From FEB-7 sp963698265 (GTDB lineage Bacteria; Pseudomonadota; Gammaproteobacteria; Burkholderiales; Usitatibacteraceae): a DNA stretch of 64,000 nucleotides. The stretch lies in contig CAVOQC010000001.1 of assembly GCA_963698265.1 (NCBI GenBank), positions 620,001-684,000 of the forward strand, read 5' to 3'. Below, one piece after another: positions 57,604 through 64,000 of this stretch (position 1 is its first letter; each line of letters starts with the position of its first letter). The translations under genes were made by a program, and so were the position numbers. The notes beneath the pieces were generated by a model. The model made no database searches, was not told the origin of the DNA, and was given only the letters and a program-made list of their open reading frames with translations.

Positions 57604-58602
57604 ATGAACCAAGCCGCCCGCCTGCCCCACACCGACCGTTTCTTCGAAGCCCGGTTCGAGTCCATCGGCGGGCTCGGCGCCCACGCCGCGGGGCAGGTGC
57701 TCGCCACCGCCGCGGTGCTGAACCTGGGCCTGAACGGCGCCCACTTCTCTTCCTACGGGTCGGAGAAGAAAGGCTCGCTCGTGCGCTCCTTCGTGCGCCT
57801 GGGGCCCGGCGAGCAACCGATCCGCACCAGCACGCCCGTCGAGGCCCCGGACGCGGTGATCGTCTTCCACGCCGTGCTGCTCGGAAACCCCGGCACCTTC
57901 GCCGGCATGCGCAAGGACGGCGTGTTCATCTACAACGCCCCGGCGGGCACGGTCCCGGCGGAGCTGGCCGCGCTCCCGAAGACGGTGCGCGTGGTCCGCG
58001 TCGACGCCCTGGGCATCGCGGTCGAGGAACATTCGCGCCCCAATGCGGTGCTGCTCGGCACGCTCTGCAGCCAGTTTCCCTTCCTCGACGCCGAGGTGAT
58101 CCTCGCCGCGCTGTGCGCGGAGTTCGCGGGCAAGCACCCGGAGGCGGTCGCCCACAACGAGCGCGCCTTCCGCCGCGGCGCGACGGAGTTCGAGGCGATC
58201 GAGAACGTCGGGCGCGCCGAAGGCGACCTCCCCATCGCGAAGCCCGAGCCGGAGTGGGGCTACGAGACGCAGCCCGCCGGCGGGCTCCTTCCGGCGCCGG
58301 GCAACATGGCGTGGAACGACCTCTCCGCCTCGCGCACCGGGTGGCTGCCGGTCCTGCACGGCGAGAAGTGCATCCACTGCGGCGTCTGCGACCTGGTCTG
58401 CCCCGACATGTGCCTGGTATGGGGCGACGGCAAGGAAGGCGGCAAGTTCGAGCGCGAGCTGATGGGCGTGGACTACCGCTACTGCAAGGGCTGCCTGCGC
58501 TGCATCGAGTCCTGCCCCACCGGCGCACTCACCAAGGATGCCGAGACCCCGGGCCTGGCCGACCGGCTGCGGGTGCCCCTTTTCCCCGAACTCATTTCCT
58601 GA
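57604..58602 (+). CDS. 2-oxoacid:acceptor oxidoreductase, gamma-delta fusion
   Basis: A 332-residue fusion. Residues 15-190 are the gamma domain (FESIGGLGAHAAGQVLATAA, FSSYGSEKKGSLVRSFVRL, RPNAVLLGTLCSQFPFL). Residues 255-325 are a two-cluster ferredoxin (CIHCGVCDLVCPDMC and CKGCLRCIESCPTGAL). It pairs with the alpha-beta fusion encoded 10 bases downstream. The gamma signature (GGLGAHAAGQ) differs from the canonical GRGGQG of the divergent operon, so this is a distinct enzyme. ATG 57604 has GGAG upstream. Confidence 0.9.
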   Translation: MNQAARLPHTDRFFEARFESIGGLGAHAAGQVLATAAVLNLGLNGAHFSSYGSEKKGSLVRSFVRLGPGEQPIRTSTPVEAPDAVIVFHAVLLGNPGTFAGMRKDGVFIYNAPAGTVPAELAALPKTVRVVRVDALGIAVEEHSRPNAVLLGTLCSQFPFLDAEVILAALCAEFAGKHPEAVAHNERAFRRGATEFEAIENVGRAEGDLPIAKPEPEWGYETQPAGGLLPAPGNMAWNDLSASRTGWLPVLHGEKCIHCGVCDLVCPDMCLVWGDGKEGGKFERELMGVDYRYCKGCLRCIESCPTGALTKDAETPGLADRLRVPLFPELIS

Positions 58603-58612
58603 GGTCTCCGCC

Positions 58613-60925
58613 ATGGCCACCGAAATCCTGAGCGCCCCCACCAAGACCGACGAAGCCCTGCCGAAGGGCCTGGCCCGCCAGAAGCTCGAGTTCCGCAGCG
58701 GCAACGAGGCCGCGGCACTCGCCGCCTGCGACGTGGGCTACCACGTGATGGGCTACTTCCCCATCACGCCGTCCACGGAAGTCGCCGAGAACCTCTCGAA
58801 GATGCAGGCCGAGGGCAAGCACGACATCGTGCTGGTCGCCGGCGACGGCGAGCACGGGGCCGCCGGCATCTGCTACGGCGCCGCGCTCGGCGGCGGGCGG
58901 GTGCTGAACGCCACCAGCTCCCAGGGCGTGCTCTACGCCCTCGAGCAGCTCCCGGTGCAGGCGGGCACGCGAGTGCCCATGGTGCTCAACATCGCCGCGC
59001 GGGCCGTCTCCGGGCCGCTCGACATCCGCGGCGACCACTCCGACATCTACTACACGCTGAACACCGGCTGGATCATCCTCTGCGCCCGCGACCCGCAGGC
59101 GGTGTACGACATGAACTTCGCCGCGGTGAAGATCGGCGAGCACGCGGACGTGTGCCTGCCCGTGATCGTGGTCTACGACGGCTTCTTCACCAGCCACCAG
59201 AAGCGTCGCATCCAGGTGTTCGACGACCCGGAGGCCCTTCGCGGCTTCCTCGGCACGCGGCCGGACCTCCCCACGCCGCTCGACACCGAACACCCCGCCA
59301 CCTTCGGCGCGTACATGAACGACCCGGACCTCATCAACAACAAGGTCCAGCTCTCCCAGGCGATGCAGGCCGCGCGCCGCGTGATCCCCGAGGTGTTCGC
59401 GGAGCTGGAGGCCCTCACCGGGCGCAGCTACCCGGTCATGGACGCCTACCGGATGGAGGATGCGGAAGCGGCCGTGGTGCTGCTCAACTCCGCCGCCGAG
59501 ACGGCGAAGGAAGCGGCCGACGAGCTGCGCGCGAAGGGCCGCAAGGTGGGGGTCCTCTCGCCCAACGTGCTGCGCCCGTTTCCCGCGCAGGAGTTCCGCG
59601 AGCAGCTCCGCGGCGTGAAGGCGGTCACCATCGGCGACCGTGCGGATTCCTACGGCGCCGGCGGCGGCAACCTCTCGCTCGAAGTGCGCGCGGCGATCCA
59701 GGAGGACCCGGCAAACGATACGCGCGTCATCTCGCGCATCTACGGCCTCGGCGGCAAGGACTTCTACGCGGCCGATGCGCTCGCCTTCTTCGAGCAGGCC
59801 GGGCAGGTCGCCGCCTCGGGCAAGGTCGACGAACCCTTCGCGTACCACGGCGCCACGCCGGGCCAACCCGGCCGCGGCGCACGTCCCGGGCTTCCCCCGA
59901 TCCGCGCCGAGGAAGTCTCGCAGCCCATGGCGCACGTTACGCGCAACGCCGCGACCGGGCGCCTCGATGTCGAGCTCGAGCCGCTGTGGAAGATGACCGC
60001 GGTGCCCAAGCGCGTGTCGCCGGGCCACGGGGCCTGCCCGGGTTGCGGCGCCTTCCCGACGCTGCACCAGGTGTACAACGCGCTCCAGGGCGACGTGGTC
60101 GTGCTCTTCCAGACGGGCTGCGCGATGGTGGTGACCACCGGGTACCCGAACACCGCGCACCGCATCAACTACATCCACAACCTCTTCCAGAACGGCGCAG
60201 CCACCCTCTCCGGGCTGGTCGAGATGTACCACGAGCGCATGCGCCGCGGCGAGGTGCCGGAATCGAAGGACATCACCTTCGTGATGATCTCGGGCGACGG
60301 CGGGATGGACATCGGCATGGGCCCGGCGATCGGGGCCGCGATCCGCAACCACCGCATGATGATTCTCGAGTACGACAACCAGGGCTACATGAACACCGGC
60401 GCCCAGCTCTCGTATTCCACGCCGATGGGCCACCGCACGGCCACGAGCGAAGTGGGCAAGAAGCTGCCTGGCAAGCGCTACCACCACAAGGACACCGCGC
60501 AGATCTTCGCGGCATGCCACCTGCCGTACGTGTTCACGGCGAGCGAGGGCTACCCCGAGGACCTCATGCGCAAGGTCGCGAAGGCGCAGCACTACGCGAA
60601 AAACGAAGGCCTGGTGTACGGCAAGATCCTCTCCTACTGCCCGCTCAACTGGAAGGTGGCGGACGACGCCGGCCAGCCGGTGCTGCAGGCGGCGATCGAC
60701 AGCTGCTTCTTCCCGCTCTACGAGGTCGAGCACGGCCACACCACGATCACCTACGACCCGGATGCCTCCGACCGCCGCCACCCCGTGTCGGACTGGCTGG
60801 GCCTCATGGGCAAGACCAAGCACCTCCTGAAGCCCGACAACGCGGAGATCGTCGCGGGCATCCAGGCCGAGACCGACCGTCGATGGGCGCGGATCAAGGC
60901 GCTGCACGAGCATCCGCTGCTCTAG
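58613..60925 (+). CDS. 2-oxoacid:acceptor oxidoreductase, alpha-beta fusion
   Basis: A 770-residue fusion. The alpha part (about 20-430) has RSGNEAAALAACDVGYHVMGYFPITPSTE, DGEHGAAGICYGAALGG, ATSSQGVLYALEQLP and SGPLDIRGDHSDIY. The beta part (about 460-770) has the Fe-S cysteines GHGACPGCGAFP, QTGCAMVVTTGYP and SYCPLNW, and the TPP motif ISGDGGMDIGMG with NQGYMNTGAQ. It should oxidise a 2-oxoacid with CoA and pass electrons to the ferredoxin of the gamma-delta protein. The substrate is unknown. Confidence 0.92.
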   Translation: MATEILSAPTKTDEALPKGLARQKLEFRSGNEAAALAACDVGYHVMGYFPITPSTEVAENLSKMQAEGKHDIVLVAGDGEHGAAGICYGAALGGGRVLNATSSQGVLYALEQLPVQAGTRVPMVLNIAARAVSGPLDIRGDHSDIYYTLNTGWIILCARDPQAVYDMNFAAVKIGEHADVCLPVIVVYDGFFTSHQKRRIQVFDDPEALRGFLGTRPDLPTPLDTEHPATFGAYMNDPDLINNKVQLSQAMQAARRVIPEVFAELEALTGRSYPVMDAYRMEDAEAAVVLLNSAAETAKEAADELRAKGRKVGVLSPNVLRPFPAQEFREQLRGVKAVTIGDRADSYGAGGGNLSLEVRAAIQEDPANDTRVISRIYGLGGKDFYAADALAFFEQAGQVAASGKVDEPFAYHGATPGQPGRGARPGLPPIRAEEVSQPMAHVTRNAATGRLDVELEPLWKMTAVPKRVSPGHGACPGCGAFPTLHQVYNALQGDVVVLFQTGCAMVVTTGYPNTAHRINYIHNLFQNGAATLSGLVEMYHERMRRGEVPESKDITFVMISGDGGMDIGMGPAIGAAIRNHRMMILEYDNQGYMNTGAQLSYSTPMGHRTATSEVGKKLPGKRYHHKDTAQIFAACHLPYVFTASEGYPEDLMRKVAKAQHYAKNEGLVYGKILSYCPLNWKVADDAGQPVLQAAIDSCFFPLYEVEHGHTTITYDPDASDRRHPVSDWLGLMGKTKHLLKPDNAEIVAGIQAETDRRWARIKALHEHPLL

Positions 60926-60938
60926 CCCGGAGAAAACC

Positions 60939-61787
60939 ATGGCAAGAATCATCGAGACAAGGCAACTCACCGCGGTCACCAAGTACTTCCGGATCGAGGC
61001 GCCGCTCATCGCGGCCTCCGCCCGGCCCGGCCAGTTCGTGATGCTGCGGGTTCGCGAGGGCGGGGAGCGCATCCCCATCACCATCGCCGACTACGACCGC
61101 GAGCTGGGCACCATCACCATCGTCGTGCAGGCGGTGGGCGCGACCACCCAGCGCGTCTGCGCGCTGAAGACGGGCGACGAGATCCTCGACGTGGCCGGCC
61201 CCATGGGCGGGCACATCGACATCGCGCCCGGCGGGCACGTCTGCGGCGTGGGCGGCGGCTTCGGCTCCGCCGCGCTGCTCTGCCTCATGCGGGAATTCAC
61301 CGCCCGCGGCGACACCACGACCGCGATTCTCGGCGCCCGCAACAAGGACCTCCTGATACTGGCCGACGAGCTGCGCCCGCTCTGCACGCACCTGGAGATC
61401 TGCACCGACGACGGCTCGGCCGGCTTCAAGGGCTTCGTGACGCAACGCCTCGCGCAACTGATCGAGGCCGGCCCGCCCAAGCGGCCCGACAGCGTGGTGG
61501 CGATCGGGCCCATGGCGATGATGCGCGCCGTGGCCGAGACCACGCGCGGCCCGAAGGTGAAGACGCTGGTGTCCATGGACCCGCTGATGGTCGATGGCAC
61601 CGGGATGTGCGGCGGGTGCCGCGTCACGGTCGCCGGAAAGGCGCAGTTCGCCTGCGTCGACGGCCCGTGCTTCGATGCCCACGAAGTCGATTTCGATGTG
61701 GCCATGCGGCGCAACAAGGCCTACGTGCAGGAGGAAAAACGGGCCGTGGACCGCGCCGCGTGCATGGACAGAAGGGAGACCGCGTAA
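60939..61787 (+). CDS. NfnA/SudB-like FAD- and [2Fe-2S]-binding reductase subunit
   Basis: A 282-residue protein of the ferredoxin-NADP reductase subunit alpha type. Landmarks are ARPGQFVMLRVREGGERIPITIADYD (FAD), DVAGPMGGHID, VCGVGGGFGSAALL (NAD) and the C-terminal cluster ligands GMCGGCRV and VDGPCFDAHEVDF. With the next gene it forms an NfnAB/SudAB-like pair that exchanges electrons between ferredoxin and NAD(P). It starts 13 bases after the alpha-beta fusion. Confidence 0.92.
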   Translation: MARIIETRQLTAVTKYFRIEAPLIAASARPGQFVMLRVREGGERIPITIADYDRELGTITIVVQAVGATTQRVCALKTGDEILDVAGPMGGHIDIAPGGHVCGVGGGFGSAALLCLMREFTARGDTTTAILGARNKDLLILADELRPLCTHLEICTDDGSAGFKGFVTQRLAQLIEAGPPKRPDSVVAIGPMAMMRAVAETTRGPKVKTLVSMDPLMVDGTGMCGGCRVTVAGKAQFACVDGPCFDAHEVDFDVAMRRNKAYVQEEKRAVDRAACMDRRETA

Positions 61788-63181
61788 TGCCCATCAAGAG
61801 AGCGGACAAGACGCCGATGCCGGTGCGCGAGGCGCAGCAGCGCGCGCACGACTTCATCGAGGTCAACGAGGGATACACGAAGGCGCACGCCGCGTTCGAG
61901 GCCGAACGCTGCCTGCGCTGCCAGGACCCGGTATGCGTGAGCGGTTGCCCCGTGAACGTGCCGATCCCGGAATTCATCCACGCGGTGGCCATGGGCGACA
62001 TGGCGGGCGCGGCTGAGATATTGCGCTCGGCCAACCCCCTGCCGGCCATCTGCGGGCGCGTCTGCCCGCAGGAGTCGCAGTGCGAGGCCGAATGCAGCAT
62101 GACGCAGCGCTTTACCCCCGTGGCCATCGGCCACCTGGAACGCTTCGTGGCCGACTGGGAGCGTACGCAACCCCCCTCGGTGAAGGCGAAGATCACGCGC
62201 ACCGAGAAGATCGCCATCATCGGCGCCGGCCCCTCGGGGCTGGTGTGCGCGGGCGCGCTCGCGCGCCTGGGCTACCCGGTCACGATCTACGAGGCGCTGC
62301 ACGCCGCGGGCGGGGTGCTGCGCTACGGCATCCCCGAGTTTCGCCTCCCGAAGCAAGTGCTCGACTGGGAGATCGGGCTGCTGAAGTCCATGGGCGTGGA
62401 GATCGTCTGCAACGTGATCATCGGCAAGACGCTCACGCTGGACGAGCTCTTCGGCAAGATGGGCTACGCCGCGGTCTTCATCGGCACCGGCGCGGGGCTG
62501 CCGCAGTTCCTGGGCATCCCGGGCGAGAACCTGAACGGCGTCATGAGCGCGAACGAGTTCCTCACGCGCGTGAACCTCATGGGCGGCTACGACCCCGACA
62601 CGGCGGACACGCCGGTCAAGGTCGGCAAGCACATGGCGGTGATCGGCGCGGGCAACACCGCTATGGACGCGGTGCGCACCTCGCTTCGCATGGGCGCCGA
62701 GAAGGCGATGGTGGTCTACCGCCGCAGCGACAAGGAGATGAGCGCGCGCGTCGAGGAATACCACCACGCGATGGAGGAAGGCGTCGAATTCCACTGGCTC
62801 ACCAACCCGCTGGAAATCCAGGGCAACGCGGAAGGCTGGGCCACGGGGCTCAAGTGCCAGAAGATGCAGCTCGGCGAGCCGGACGCCTCGGGCCGCGCGC
62901 GTCCGGTGCCGATCCCGGATTCGGAGTTCGTGCTGCCGGTGGACAACGTGATCCTGGCGATCGGCACGACGCCGAACCCGCTCCTCACGCGCACGACCTC
63001 GGGGCTCCTCACCAACAAGAAGGGCTGCCTGGTGGCCGACGAGAAGACGGGCCTCACCTCGAAGGCGCTGGTGTTCGCCGGCGGCGACGCGGTGACGGGT
63101 GCGGCGACGGTGATCCTTGCCGCGGGCGCCGGCAAGCGGGCCGCCCAGGCGATCCACGAGGCACTGGAAGCGCGCGGCTAG
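61787..63181 (+). CDS. NfnB/SudA-like (GltA type) NADP-dependent flavoprotein subunit
   Basis: A 464-residue partner of the previous protein. N-terminal Fe-S cysteines (CLRCQDPVCVSGCPVNVPIPEF, GRVCPQESQCEAECSM), FAD fold (IAIIGAGPSGLVCAGALA), NADP fold (MAVIGAGNTAMDAVRTSLRMG) and a C-terminal VFAGGDAVTGAATVILAAGAGKRAA. Often labelled glutamate synthase small chain, but no glutamate synthase large subunit is near. The context is ferredoxin:NADP electron transfer. ATG 61787 overlaps the upstream TAA by one base. Confidence 0.92.
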   Translation: MPIKRADKTPMPVREAQQRAHDFIEVNEGYTKAHAAFEAERCLRCQDPVCVSGCPVNVPIPEFIHAVAMGDMAGAAEILRSANPLPAICGRVCPQESQCEAECSMTQRFTPVAIGHLERFVADWERTQPPSVKAKITRTEKIAIIGAGPSGLVCAGALARLGYPVTIYEALHAAGGVLRYGIPEFRLPKQVLDWEIGLLKSMGVEIVCNVIIGKTLTLDELFGKMGYAAVFIGTGAGLPQFLGIPGENLNGVMSANEFLTRVNLMGGYDPDTADTPVKVGKHMAVIGAGNTAMDAVRTSLRMGAEKAMVVYRRSDKEMSARVEEYHHAMEEGVEFHWLTNPLEIQGNAEGWATGLKCQKMQLGEPDASGRARPVPIPDSEFVLPVDNVILAIGTTPNPLLTRTTSGLLTNKKGCLVADEKTGLTSKALVFAGGDAVTGAATVILAAGAGKRAAQAIHEALEARG

Positions 63182-63209
63182 AACGCCTCCGCAAGGACCG
63201 CGGGCCCGG

Positions 63210-63767
63210 CTACTTCGGGCCCCGGTGCAGCCGGCGCTCGGCGCCCAGGGCAAGCCCCGGGCCGCCGCCGGCGGCGAGCATCTTGTCCCAGTCGACGCCG
63301 TCCGCGCGGACGTACTCGAGCGCGCGCGTCACCCACTGCACGTGCTCGGCCTCCTCGCGGGCCATCTCGTCGGCGAGCGCGTGCACCTCGTCGCTCGCCG
63401 TGGTCCCCGCGACCCACTCGAAGAAGCGCCGGGCGTTGCGCTCGGCCTTGAGGGCGATCTCAAGTAGCTGGCGCGGGGTCGCCACGCGATAGACGAGATC
63501 GTGGTCGGCGCACTCGGGCGGGCCGGACTCCAGCCAGCGGTAGCGCTCCGGGGGAAGTTCGGGAAGGTCCAGGTGCCCGGAGCGGTCCAGGAGCAGCTGG
63601 TGGTGGTCTTCCTCGAAATGGGCGAGGTTTCCGCAGAGGCCGGCCAGCACCTCCTCGCCGCGGTCGGTGAAGTGCACCTGGAACTCGCGGTAGCACCGGA
63701 CCGACTCGCGCTCGATGGCAAGGGCGTGGGCGTAGAACTCCTCGACGCTGGCGATGGGCTCGAGCAT
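63210..63767 (-). CDS. Ferritin-like (rubrerythrin-type) protein
   Basis: A 185-residue four-helix protein with di-iron-type pairs: FYAHALAIERESVRCYREF, GNLAHFEEDHHQLLL (Glu-x-x-His), ALKAERNARRFFEW and DEMAREEAEHVQWV (Glu-x-x-His). There is no C-terminal rubredoxin. Family members reduce peroxides or store iron; near two oxygen-sensitive oxidoreductases a protective role is likely. It converges on the NfnB gene. ATG 63767 has GAGGAGG upstream, and an FNR-type box is centred 57 bases before the start. Confidence 0.82.
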   Translation of the reverse strand: MLEPIASVEEFYAHALAIERESVRCYREFQVHFTDRGEEVLAGLCGNLAHFEEDHHQLLLDRSGHLDLPELPPERYRWLESGPPECADHDLVYRVATPRQLLEIALKAERNARRFFEWVAGTTASDEVHALADEMAREEAEHVQWVTRALEYVRADGVDWDKMLAAGGGPGLALGAERRLHRGPK

Positions 63768-63817
63768 GGCGTGACACCTCCTCACGCTCCACGATGCGCC
63801 GGGGCGGCGCGTGGCGC

Positions 63818-63831
63818 TTGACTTGGGTCAA
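63818..63831. promoter_or_regulatory. FNR/Dnr-type symmetrical box
   Basis: TTGACTTGGGTCAA is a perfect dyad (TTGAC-N4-GTCAA) of the CRP/FNR class, 51-64 bases before the ferritin-like gene start. Relative to a promoter close to that gene it would sit near -41, the activating position. Confidence 0.55.
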
Positions 63832-63859
63832 CGGGCCGCCGGGGCCGGCGGCCAAGCCG

Positions 63860-64000
63860 TCAGGTCGAGGGCTTCCTGCCCGGCGCCTTCGGGGGAATGG
63901 TCCCGGAGATCCGGCACAGCGTGCCTTCGATCGCCTTGCCGTCGTTGAAGCGGATAACGTTGCAGCGCGAGATCTCGCCGCGTGCGGCGAGGTCGGTGAG
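63860..64000 (-). CDS. Truncated gene of unknown function (C-terminal end)
   Basis: A minus-strand frame enters from the right edge and stops at TGA 63862-63860, giving 46 residues: LAARGEISRCNVIRFNDG, EGTLCRISGTIPPKAPGRK. It contains two cysteines (CNV and LCR) and a basic tail. I do not recognise the family. Coding is supported by the clean frame and the G/C third positions only. Confidence 0.4.
   Translation of the reverse strand, partial: LTDLAARGEISRCNVIRFNDGKAIEGTLCRISGTIPPKAPGRKPST

Noticed and set aside
61787..63181. Glutamate synthase small subunit (gltD)
   Set aside because: No large subunit is present, and it follows directly on an NfnA/SudB-like gene in an oxidoreductase operon. 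Ferredoxin:NADP transfer fits better.
1..64000. tRNA, rRNA, riboswitch or 4.5S RNA genes
   Set aside because: I looked in the gaps, notably near ffh and the ribosomal operon, and saw no cloverleaf, conserved aptamer or SRP RNA core that I could support by eye.

Overview
The window is a GC-rich (about two-thirds G+C), densely coded bacterial chromosome segment. The order rpsP-rimM-trmD-rplS next to ffh and a YpjD/CcsA-type gene, xerD beside ogt, a BPSS1780-family membrane protein and a KynA-type tryptophan dioxygenase all point to a betaproteobacterium. I see no rRNA, tRNA, CRISPR array, prophage or insertion sequence. Almost every base pair lies in or next to a gene, and many genes overlap by the 4-base ATGA or GTGA pattern.

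Layout. 1-9100: the tail of an ABC exporter, a hicAB toxin-antitoxin pair, then housekeeping and transport genes (DMT transporter, mercaptopyruvate sulfurtransferase, S9 peptidase, response regulator, plsY, folB, YbaK). 9100-17600: a sulfonate block. SuyAB ((2R)-sulfolactate sulfo-lyase) is divergent from a GntR/UTRA regulator and followed on the same strand by a TRAP permease, a ComC-like dehydrogenase, ogt, xerD and a TSUP (TauE-like) exporter. An AEC carrier follows the regulator. 17600-24700: ribosome and tRNA genes, an orphan branched-chain-amino-acid-type binding protein, ffh, a CcsA-like protein and a CNNM protein. 24700-34800: nine genes on one strand containing the rSAM/selenodomain ('arsenosugar') set: ArsS, two small transferases, DUF547, DUF3047, a TVP38-flavoprotein fusion, a phosphoesterase, a SelD-associated oxidoreductase and gshA. 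34900-39700: two ECF sigma/anti-sigma pairs. The first has an anti-sigma factor carrying a DsrE-like domain, divergent from a secreted protein made of the same domain, with a mirrored pair of matching promoter motifs between them. 39700-45600: tryptophan dioxygenase, CYTH-CHAD protein, cytochrome c, polyphosphate:AMP phosphotransferase and a cyclic-nucleotide-gated MscS channel. 45600-50600: a partner-switching module (HATPase kinase, FecR and OmpA proteins, CHASE2-SpoIIE phosphatase, MBL hydrolase, STAS antagonist). 50700-52800: an amidohydrolase and a small lipoprotein gene bracketed by repeats. 52800-63200: two divergent 2-oxoacid:acceptor oxidoreductase operons, each with its own NAD(P)-linked flavoprotein. 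63200-64000: a ferritin-like protein with an FNR-type box upstream, and a truncated gene.

Three families of short hairpin repeats sit at gene ends: about 5524 and 45552; 14280; 51935 and 52682-52760. The features most worth a second look are the sigma/anti-sigma/DsrE circuit at 34956-36857, the divergent oxidoreductase operons with an FNR-like site, the sulfolactate block, the rSAM/selenodomain run and the repeat-bracketed lipoprotein gene.
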